A stretch of 10,805 nt of DNA from JAEUKA01 sp035340095 (GTDB taxonomy: Bacteria; Myxococcota_A; Polyangia; Palsa-1104; JAEUJZ01): positions 1 to 10,805 of the forward strand of contig DAORGN010000174.1 of the NCBI GenBank assembly GCA_035340095.1, read 5' to 3'. The notes under the pieces are model-generated. The model saw only the letters and a program-made list of their open reading frames with translations, made no database searches and was not told the DNA's origin. Each line of letters starts with the position of its first letter. Within the stretch, counting starts at the first letter, position 1. Shown piece after piece: positions 5,382 through 10,805 of this stretch. Made by a program: the position numbers and the translations under genes.

Positions 5382-6980
5382 ATGCGGCGCGCCTGGCTGC
5401 AAGTGGCGGGTCTTGTGCGGAGTGCCGCCGACATCCGTTTGCCGTCGCTGCTCTATGGTGTTTCGGTCACTGCGCCGCTTCCGTCGGGAGAACTGCTGGC
5501 GATCGATACGTCCGTCGCGGAAACGTGTCCAGGGGTGGTTTGCGTCCTGACGGCAGACTCGGCGCTTTCGGGGGAAGCTCAACGGTATGCTCCGCTGCTG
5601 CGAGAGCTGTTTTCTTCGCCGATACGTCACGCTGGCCAGATCGTGGCGCTGGTGGTGGCGGATTCTCGATCGGCGGCGCTCGTCGCTGCCCGGAAAATCA
5701 ATCTGCGCGTGCGGAGCCAGTCGGCTCATCTGACGATTGCGGCGGCGCTTTCGGCGGACGCGACAGGGTCTCTTTTGCGCAGTCAGTCCGGGGCCGCCGC
5801 GGATGCATTTGCGCAGTCGAAGACGCGCTTTGTGCAGACATATCGACTGGCGGCGCGCCTGGCGGGCTGGTCGGGTGACGGTGTCGCGACCGCAGTGTGG
5901 CGAGACGGCGGGCTGACGCTGTTTACCGTTGGAACACCGACCCCAGAACTGCTTGGACGGCTGGGGCTTGCGCCCGAACGGCTTCTGGTTTTGGCTTCAT
6001 CCGTCGGTGCGGAACAGGTAGCAAGCGGTCCGCAGGTGCTGCTGGCGGCGATCGCGGCGCTACAGCTTGTGCGTCCGGTGCAGGTTTCTGTGTCGTCGCT
6101 CGCTGCCGCTGGGGTGGTCTGCGAACAAGTGCAGACGGTGCAGCTTGGGCTCGATGACCAGGATCGTCCTTGCGCACTGCTTCTGCAATCGGCGATCGGG
6201 ACGCGACACCGGCTGCCAAGTGATGCGCTCGCTGCTCCGACGGCACTGGGCGAGCTCTATGGTTTTTCGGCAAAAGAGCTGAGTGTTCTGCCGGCTCGGG
6301 TTGCGCTACCGACGACACCACCGCAGATGGATGGTTTTGCTATCGACGCTGCGGTGGATGAACTTGCGTTTCTGCTGTCGACCGATCCGCTCGCACTTCG
6401 GCTGCGCTGGCTCGACGGAAAAGACAGCTTGGCTGCCAAGACGTTGCGGGCGTGTCTTTTGGCAATTTCGCAGCGAATGGCGGCGACGGATTCGCCCAAC
6501 GCCAGCAAAAACGTGGGCGTCGCCGCCGCGATTCATTGCTTGCCATCGGGCGAAGTTGTCGTCGGGGCCCACTGCATGTGGGCCAAGCGAGAGCAGGGTC
6601 GTCCGCGGCTTGTTGGTCATGTCTGCGCGCTGGGTCTTTTAGGCATCGTCGACGAGTCAGCGGCCAGGCCGATCATCATGCGGCAGATCGAAAAAGCCCG
6701 ACGGCTGGTGCTGCGGACAGAGCTTGCCTGTCTGCCGCGGTCTGGCTACACAGACGAACACCCCGTCGACGATTCAGATGCGAGCGAAGTGGCGGTTTGT
6801 GACGTAATGCTCTTGCCGGCTGGCTTTGACCGCGCTCCGTCCGTGACGACGCAAGCCATTTCAGCGCTGGCCGAAAGTGGTGTGGCGGCGGCGGCTCTCA
6901 GCGCGCTGTCGCTGGCGATCGGCGAACGTCATCGGAGCTTGCCGGCAGCCGGGCACTTCTTACGTGTAGCTGCGTCGTGA
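5382..6980 (+). CDS. Degenerate xanthine dehydrogenase molybdopterin-subunit-like protein (putative pseudoenzyme)
   Basis: This intact 532-residue reading frame starts at ATG 5382, with GGAGG 11 bases upstream. Residues 8-115 match the a/b hammerhead domain of xanthine dehydrogenase/aldehyde oxidase large subunits (AADIRLPSLLYG, IDTSVAETCPGVVCVLT, IRHAGQIVALVVADS). Weaker blocks follow in family order: GTPTPELLGRLGLAPERLLV (184-203), GFAIDAAVDELAFLLSTDPLALRLRWL (318-344), HVCALGLLGIVDE...MRQIE (413-436) and AIGERHRSLP (512-521). The functional motifs are missing. The cofactor loop GGGFGxK is replaced around 207-216 by SVGAEQVASG, the Arg-containing loop before the DELA block reads ALPTTPPQMD, and the Glu of the C-terminal GVGE loop is not found around 490-500. 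Active members are about 700-780 residues. No iron-sulfur or FAD subunit of this family is adjacent. I infer a non-catalytic protein, perhaps structural or substrate-binding, expressed with the glycan operon. No signal peptide is seen. Confidence 0.75.
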   Translation: MRRAWLQVAGLVRSAADIRLPSLLYGVSVTAPLPSGELLAIDTSVAETCPGVVCVLTADSALSGEAQRYAPLLRELFSSPIRHAGQIVALVVADSRSAALVAARKINLRVRSQSAHLTIAAALSADATGSLLRSQSGAAADAFAQSKTRFVQTYRLAARLAGWSGDGVATAVWRDGGLTLFTVGTPTPELLGRLGLAPERLLVLASSVGAEQVASGPQVLLAAIAALQLVRPVQVSVSSLAAAGVVCEQVQTVQLGLDDQDRPCALLLQSAIGTRHRLPSDALAAPTALGELYGFSAKELSVLPARVALPTTPPQMDGFAIDAAVDELAFLLSTDPLALRLRWLDGKDSLAAKTLRACLLAISQRMAATDSPNASKNVGVAAAIHCLPSGEVVVGAHCMWAKREQGRPRLVGHVCALGLLGIVDESAARPIIMRQIEKARRLVLRTELACLPRSGYTDEHPVDDSDASEVAVCDVMLLPAGFDRAPSVTTQAISALAESGVAAAALSALSLAIGERHRSLPAAGHFLRVAAS

Positions 6981-7120
6981 CTTGGGTGGTTTTTTTCGGG
7001 TGTAGGTGGGTGCGTTGGAAAAACTGCAAAAACTCCGTCGAGGAGCTTGTGTCATTGAAAGGCCTGCCAAGCTGTGGCATCCGTATTGAATAGACAGTCC
7101 TGCAATTGCAAGGAGGCCTC
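6981..7120. other. Intergenic region between the polysaccharide operon and the outer-membrane protein gene
   Basis: These 140 bp hold a T7 run (6990-6996) shortly after the preceding stop, without a clean hairpin before it, so any terminator is weak. No convincing sigma70 pair was found. TGGCAT-CCGTA-TTGAA (7075-7090) has the spacing of a sigma54 promoter but lacks the conserved GC at -12. A strong AAGGAGG (7110-7116) lies 4 nt before ATG 7121 and fixes the start of the next gene, ruling out the in-frame TTG at 7106, which would overlap the ribosome binding site. Confidence 0.5.
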
Positions 7121-8251
7121 ATGCGGTCCTTGTTCGTAAGCACTCAGCGTCGCCGTTTCAGAATGTCCGCTTCGTTGCGAAAGACCTCTGTCGCTGCGCT
7201 TGTTTGCGGCGTGGCTCTATCGAGCTCGCTCGCGCTGGCCGCTGAGCCGGTGGTATCCGCCGATGAGCCTCAGACGACCTCGGTAACCCAGTCGACGACG
7301 ACCACGGTTACGACCAATGCGCCGGTTCAGGTTGCACCGCTGCCGCCGCCACCGACGGTTCCGCAGACCGTGATCGCGCCGGTTCAGGTTGCGCCGCAGC
7401 CGATGCCGCAGCCGATGCCACAGACGGTGATCGCGCCTGTCCAGGTTGCACCGCAGCCGTTTGCACCGCCCCCGCCGCCGGTTGGCTTTGCGGGTGGATA
7501 CCAGGGTCCGATCTATTTCAATGGCCCCGTGTGGATTATTCCGGCGCAGCCCGGCGGACAAGCGATGGTCCAGCCGGCACTGCCGCTGCAGCTTCCTCCG
7601 CCGCCGGTGTACGTGCAGCCGCCGCGCTTTTCGCCGCCGCCGCGGGTGATTGTGCCGCAGCCGCTGTCCCGTCCGCGCGTGACGCCGCTTATCGCCAAAC
7701 AGCCGCCGCGTGGCCCGGTGTTTGGCATCGGCGTTCGTTTTACCTCGCTCGGTGTTCGCTCGCAGGAAGTGTTCGGTGACAAGCCGACGCTGCTTGGCGG
7801 TGGCGTGCAGATGCGCTTCCGCAACCAGGGTCACTGGGGTTTCGAGCTGGCGCTTGACGCACTGAAGACGAACATCGCAGACGGTGCTTACGTGCGGACG
7901 TCGTATCCGTTCACGTTTTCGCCGATGCTGTACATCTTCAAGAACCGGCCCGAGAACCACTTCAACATCTATGCGACGGCGGGCTTCGGTCTGATGGCGA
8001 GCGACATCACGCTCTATCAGGACTCGCGTCAGGAACGGAACCAGCAGTTCTGGGAAGTGCTGGGACAAGCGGGTGGCGGTCTGGAGCTTCGCTTTACCCG
8101 TCTCGCGCTGTTCGCCGACGTGCGTGCGATCGGCATGCTGCTCGACCAGGGCAGCGAGCCCGGCAAGTTCTACGACGGTGTCAGCAGCGGCCCGATCGCT
8201 CCGCAGAGCATTGGCTACAAGGCCAACCTCGGCGCAATGCTCTGGTTCTAG
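7121..8251 (+). CDS. Outer-membrane beta-barrel protein with proline-rich N-terminal segment
   Basis: This 376-residue protein starts at ATG 7121. Residues 1-41 form a signal peptide with a long basic n-region (QRRRFRM, then LRKTS), a core AALVCGVALSSSLALA and probable cleavage after LALA. A Ser/Thr-rich stretch (46-65) follows, then a proline/valine/glutamine-rich segment (66-196) with repeated APVQVAP and PPPP runs. From about 197 to 376 there are alternating amphipathic strands (GIGVRFTSLGVR, LLGGGVQMRFR, HWGFELALDAL, FNIYATAGFGLM, GGLELRFTRLALFADVRAIGML) ending in KANLGAMLWF. The terminal Phe is the usual BAM recognition signal, so an 8-strand-type barrel is inferred. The proline-rich part would span the periplasm or bind the cell wall. 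Function is unknown. Internal ATG 7163 would give a shorter signal peptide but has no ribosome binding site. Confidence 0.8.
   Translation: MRSLFVSTQRRRFRMSASLRKTSVAALVCGVALSSSLALAAEPVVSADEPQTTSVTQSTTTTVTTNAPVQVAPLPPPPTVPQTVIAPVQVAPQPMPQPMPQTVIAPVQVAPQPFAPPPPPVGFAGGYQGPIYFNGPVWIIPAQPGGQAMVQPALPLQLPPPPVYVQPPRFSPPPRVIVPQPLSRPRVTPLIAKQPPRGPVFGIGVRFTSLGVRSQEVFGDKPTLLGGGVQMRFRNQGHWGFELALDALKTNIADGAYVRTSYPFTFSPMLYIFKNRPENHFNIYATAGFGLMASDITLYQDSRQERNQQFWEVLGQAGGGLELRFTRLALFADVRAIGMLLDQGSEPGKFYDGVSSGPIAPQSIGYKANLGAMLWF
7319..7480 (+). repeat. 57-bp in-frame tandem repeat (APVQVAP unit)
   Basis: Two full 57-bp units (7319-7375 and 7376-7432) and a diverging third (from 7433) each encode a 19-residue unit beginning APVQVAP and, in the first two, ending PQTVI. 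The near-identical start GCGCCGGTTCAGGTTGC in units 1 and 2 shows recent duplication or ongoing homogenisation. The unit-internal proline runs differ (LPPPPTV against QPMPQPM). Copy number may vary between strains. Confidence 0.85.
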
Positions 8252-8303
8252 AACCTTCGCCACTTCGTCGCCGCATCGAGAGGGACTTCGCAATCACCCA
8301 CTC

Positions 8304-8337
8304 GCTGCGGACCTGACGTAGCTTCTGGCAGCCTTTT
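8304..8337 (+). terminator. Weak possible terminator after the outer-membrane protein gene
   Basis: GCTGC (8304-8308) can pair with GCAGC (8328-8332) over a 19-nt loop, followed by CTTTTCT. The stem is short and the structure ends just before ATG 8341, so it could equally be a chance match or affect translation of the next gene. No other terminator or promoter was recognised in the 89 bp between these genes. Confidence 0.2.
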
Positions 8338-8340
8338 CTC

Positions 8341-9738
8341 ATGAGCAATCCTGACTCCCCTCCGCCGAATGCCGAGCGCAAAAGCGATGAGCTGTTTGAG
8401 CTAGAGTTCGAGGGTCGTACCGTCGCTGCGCGTCCGGGTGATACGGTGGCTTCCGCGCTGATCGCTTCCGGTGTGCAGGTGCTGAGCCGTTCGCCCAAGT
8501 TCCACAGACCGCGCACGGTGTTTTGCCTGAGCGGTTCGTGCGGCTCGTGTCTTCTGCGGATCGACGGCAAGCCCAACACCCGCGCCTGTCAAGTCAAGGC
8601 CGAACCAGGTCTGCGCTGCGCACGTCAGAATGCGTGGCCGTCGGCAGACTACGATCTGTTTTCGGCTGCCGACATGATGTTTCCTGTCGGCATGGACCAC
8701 CACACGATGTTTACATCGCCGCGTCCGCTCAATCGGCTGATGCAGAAAGTGGTGCATCAGCTTGGTGGACTTGGACGACTGCCTGACGAAGACACGGCGG
8801 CGGAAGGGGCGCTGTCACTGGTCTGTCGACACGTCGCAGTGCTGGTGGTTGGCGGCGGGCCAGCGGGACTTGCGGCAGCGACGGCAGCGGCACAGCGCCT
8901 TTCGGGGTCTGGACAGGTGCTGCTGATCGACGCCCAGCCCGAAGCAGGCGGCAGCTATCTGTGTCATCCAGAGCTGGGTCGTGAGAGCGCGCGGGCGGCG
9001 CTGCAACTGGCACAATCGACCGGCGTCGAGGTATTGTCAGCGACGGCAGCGTTCGGTTTTTATCGGGAAGACAGCCACCCCAATCAGCCTGTCGGGCGGC
9101 AGGGACTGCTCGGGGCGGCGTCGGAAAAAGCGCTCTACAAACTGTCGGCGGATCGCTACATTTACGCGACGGGAGCAGCAGCGCAAAACCTGCTGTTTGT
9201 CGACAACGATCGCCCAGGCGTTCTGTCGGGTCGTGCGGTCGGTCGGCTGCTGGCGTGCCACGGAATCCGCGTCGGTGAACGTCCGCTGGTCGTCGGGCAG
9301 GGAGAATACGCCGATTCGCTGGTTGCGGCGCTGCGACGCAGTGGTCAGACGGTGATGACGATTGACGGCGAGCACGAGAAAATCACCCGTGCGCTCGGTG
9401 GCAGCTGGGTGGAAGGGGCGGAAATTTGCGACGTGCGTGGCGTTCATCGGACGGTGAGCTGTGATCTGATCGTGATTGCGACTCCACCAGCGGCAGCATC
9501 GGAATTGCCGGTTCAGCATGGCCTGGTCGTCGACCTGCGCCAGCCCGGAGGTTTTGTGGTGCGCTCGTCCGGGAGCGGCCAGACGGTGCAGCCCGACGTC
9601 TTTGTCTGCGGTGAAGTGACCGGCCCGATGTCTGCCGAAGAAGCCGCCCGGCACGGCGCCTGCGTGGGCCAGACGGTCGCGGCGTCGCTTATCGGGGCGG
9701 GGGCGACTGTGACCGAAACGCCGTCTGTCGCTGGCTAG
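8341..9738 (+). CDS. Fused 2Fe-2S / FAD-NAD(P) oxidoreductase, SoxA N-terminal- or HcnA-HcnB-like
   Basis: This 465-residue protein combines two modules. Residues 18-95 are a Fer2_4 domain with a plant-type ferredoxin cysteine pattern (C62, C67, C70, C83) and the SoxA/HcnA-like block SRSPKFHRPRTV. After a linker (RQNAWPSADYDLFS...MFPVGMDHHTMF) that strongly recalls sarcosine oxidase alpha, residues 164-450 form a two-dinucleotide-binding flavoprotein. It has FAD motif GGGPAG (171-176), acidic D197, ATGAAAQNLLF plus NDRPGVLSGRAVGRLL, and FVCGEVTGP near the end. The second dinucleotide site (GQGEYADS) is poor, so NAD(P) binding is doubtful. The family transfers electrons from an amine or imino-acid oxidising partner. 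Compared with SoxA, the C-terminal aminomethyltransferase domain is absent. Compared with HcnB, the BFD domain is absent, but it follows as a separate gene 15 bp downstream. The start has no clear ribosome binding site; an in-frame TGA at 8314 prevents a longer protein. Confidence 0.87.
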   Translation: MSNPDSPPPNAERKSDELFELEFEGRTVAARPGDTVASALIASGVQVLSRSPKFHRPRTVFCLSGSCGSCLLRIDGKPNTRACQVKAEPGLRCARQNAWPSADYDLFSAADMMFPVGMDHHTMFTSPRPLNRLMQKVVHQLGGLGRLPDEDTAAEGALSLVCRHVAVLVVGGGPAGLAAATAAAQRLSGSGQVLLIDAQPEAGGSYLCHPELGRESARAALQLAQSTGVEVLSATAAFGFYREDSHPNQPVGRQGLLGAASEKALYKLSADRYIYATGAAAQNLLFVDNDRPGVLSGRAVGRLLACHGIRVGERPLVVGQGEYADSLVAALRRSGQTVMTIDGEHEKITRALGGSWVEGAEICDVRGVHRTVSCDLIVIATPPAAASELPVQHGLVVDLRQPGGFVVRSSGSGQTVQPDVFVCGEVTGPMSAEEAARHGACVGQTVAASLIGAGATVTETPSVAG

Positions 9739-9753
9739 TTCTGCGAGGCTGTC

Positions 9754-10068
9754 ATGTCGGAAAAGTGCATTGTGTGCCCATGTGAAGATGTGACGCTCGC
9801 CGATGTCGAGCAAGCGATAAGCCTTGGCTATCTCGATATCGACGAAGTCAAGCGCTTCACTGGGCTGGGGACGGGGCCGTGTCAGGGCAAACAGTGCATG
9901 GTCAGCACCTGCCTGCTGCTTCAGCAGGCGGCGGAGCGTGATCCCGATCGGCAGAAGCGCCAGCCCGAATCGCGTGTAGAACCGCATCCATTTACGCAGC
10001 GTCCGCCGGTGATGCCGGTTTCTCTGTACGTTTTGGCTGCGGGCAAAGGGGTGACCCGTGGAAGCTAG
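9754..10068 (+). CDS. Small BFD-type (2Fe-2S)-binding protein
   Basis: This 104-residue protein starts at ATG 9754, with GAGG five bases upstream. Residues 5-55 are a Fer2_BFD domain: CPCEDV (C8, C10), a helix pair ISLGYLDIDEVKRFTGLG, then GPCQGKQC (C43, C48). All four usual cluster ligands are present, with extra cysteines at 5 and 53. This module normally sits at the C-terminus of HcnB and its relatives, or is degenerate in sarcosine oxidase alpha. Here it is a separate polypeptide between the FAD-NAD subunit and the DAO subunit, so a third redox subunit of the same complex is inferred. The last 45 residues are basic and proline-containing and match nothing I recognise. The end overlaps the GTG start proposed for the next gene by 11 bp. 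Confidence 0.85.
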   Translation: MSEKCIVCPCEDVTLADVEQAISLGYLDIDEVKRFTGLGTGPCQGKQCMVSTCLLLQQAAERDPDRQKRQPESRVEPHPFTQRPPVMPVSLYVLAAGKGVTRGS

Positions 10069-10805
10069 CGGACGCATGCCTGCCGCAGCGCAGACCCTCG
10101 CTGCCGAAGCCGAGACCGTGATCATCGGCGGCGGCATCATGGGCCTGGGCATCGCCTATGAGCTGGCACGGCGCGGTCGCAGCGACGTACACGTACTTGA
10201 GCAAGAGTACCTGACGAGCGGCGCCTCGGGTCGCAATGGCGGCGGCGTGCGCATGCAGTGGTCGACGGAAATGAACATCCAGCTCATGCAGGAGTCGGTA
10301 GACATCTGTCGCGGCTTCGCAAGTGAGCTTCACATCAACGTCTGGCTGCGTCAGGGCGGTTACCTGTTTTTGATTCGCGGCGAAAGCGAACGGGCGCAGC
10401 TTGAGCGGAACGTCGCGCTGCAAAATCGACTCGGGGTGCCGACGCGCATTTTGTCGCCGCAGGATGCCCTGAAGATCGTCCCCGAGCTCAATCCGCGCTC
10501 GTTTGTTGCGGCTTGTTATAACCCCCGCGACGGTGTGGTCTTTCCGTGGCCGTTTTTGTGGGGTTATGCCCACGCAGCGGCGGAACTGGGCGTCAAAATT
10601 CACACCTACACCAAAGTCACGGCGATCGAAGCGCGTGGGCCGCACGACTTTGTGGTGTCGACGAGCAAAGGTACGATTCGCGCCGAGCGGGTGATAAATG
10701 CCGCCGGAGCGTGGTCGCCAGCGATTGCCCGAATGGTCGGCGTCGAGCTGCCGAATCATCCGCACCGTCACGAAATCCTCGCGACCGAATCGCTGAAGCC
10801 GTTTC
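10058..10805 (+). CDS. FAD-dependent oxidoreductase, DAO family (SoxB/HcnC-like), partial at 3' end
   Basis: The frame is open from GTG 10058 to the end of the window, giving 249 codons of a protein probably near 380-420 residues. The first 64 residues contain the ADP-binding fold VIIGGGIMGLGIAYELARRG (21-40), E48 at the end of the second strand, and the DAO signature SGASGRNGGGV. Later come LRQGGYLFLIRGE, GVVFPWPFLWGYAHAAAELGV and the second FAD contact INAAGAWSPAIA. The family oxidises secondary or primary amines and imino acids such as sarcosine, glycine, hydroxyproline or opines. AAAGGGG (10045-10051) six bases upstream supports the GTG. ATG 10076 is an alternative that avoids overlap with the BFD gene. 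It would be the catalytic dehydrogenase subunit passing electrons to the two upstream iron-sulfur/flavin subunits. The substrate cannot be inferred. Confidence 0.88.
   Translation, partial: MEASGRMPAAAQTLAAEAETVIIGGGIMGLGIAYELARRGRSDVHVLEQEYLTSGASGRNGGGVRMQWSTEMNIQLMQESVDICRGFASELHINVWLRQGGYLFLIRGESERAQLERNVALQNRLGVPTRILSPQDALKIVPELNPRSFVAACYNPRDGVVFPWPFLWGYAHAAAELGVKIHTYTKVTAIEARGPHDFVVSTSKGTIRAERVINAAGAWSPAIARMVGVELPNHPHRHEILATESLKPF

Noticed and set aside
4659..5729. 356-codon open frame on the minus strand opposite the deacetylase and XDH-like genes
   Set aside because: It spans the junction of two well-supported sense genes and its product is Arg/Gln/His-rich without motifs.
5382..6980. 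XDH-like gene as a frameshifted or truncated pseudogene
   Set aside because: The frame is continuous, the N- and C-terminal family blocks are both present in order and the start has GGAGG. Loss of motifs is by substitution, not by breakage.
7217..8293. 358-codon open frame on the minus strand opposite the outer-membrane protein gene
   Set aside because: It is a low-complexity Arg/Asn/His-rich translation of the proline-rich repeats on the other strand. The sense gene has a strong ribosome binding site, signal peptide and barrel end.
9037..10152. 371-codon open frame on the minus strand opposite the redox operon
   Set aside because: The plus-strand frames carry unmistakable ferredoxin, FAD and BFD motifs. 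The antisense product is Arg/His/Gln-rich with no recognisable domain, as expected for mirror frames of high-GC genes.
8341..10805. Hydrogen cyanide synthase genes hcnABC
   Set aside because: The domain types match but the arrangement does not (A and B fused, BFD separate), and sarcosine-, opine- and hydroxyproline-oxidising complexes share the same domains. The specific name is not supported.

Overview
The window looks like a chromosomal segment of a high-GC Gram-negative bacterium. A TonB-dependent receptor, an outer-membrane polysaccharide export lipoprotein and a beta-barrel protein ending in Phe all imply an outer membrane. The strongly GC-rich third codon positions, proline-rich envelope protein and gene mix fit Myxococcota or former Deltaproteobacteria. 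That placement is an inference, since no marker gene here fixes the taxon. I see no insertion sequence, CRISPR array, phage gene or attachment site.

Left part (1-3164): the 3' end of a TonB-dependent receptor runs rightward and meets, stop to stop, a leftward gene for a membrane-anchored adenosine deaminase of the ADGF/ADA2 type. Next on the minus strand are a tRNA-Glu(TTC) gene with its own terminator and a probable stable-RNA promoter, then a YaeI/YkuE-type metallophosphoesterase. The 333 bp between deaminase and phosphoesterase hold the tRNA, the tRNA terminator, the probable promoter and two overlapping inverted repeats.

Middle (3176-6980): four rightward genes overlap or nearly abut and probably form one operon. 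They encode a polysaccharide export lipoprotein, a WecG/TagA/CpsF glycosyltransferase, a NodB-type polysaccharide deacetylase, and an intact 532-residue protein. That last protein has the fold signature of the molybdopterin-binding subunit of xanthine dehydrogenases but lacks the cofactor and catalytic motifs. The first three fit synthesis, modification and export of a surface glycan. The fourth is the most unusual gene of the window. A good sigma70-like promoter for the operon lies inside the 5' end of the divergent phosphoesterase gene.

Right part (7121-end): a monocistronic-looking gene encodes an exported protein with a proline-rich segment, including a 57-bp tandem repeat, in front of an outer-membrane beta-barrel. 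It is followed by a three-gene redox operon running off the window: a fused 2Fe-2S/FAD-NAD oxidoreductase, a separate small BFD-type 2Fe-2S protein, and a DAO-family flavoprotein. Together they resemble the heteromeric flavin amine/imino-acid dehydrogenases (HcnABC, SoxAB, hydroxyproline/octopine dehydrogenases). Their substrate cannot be read from this window.
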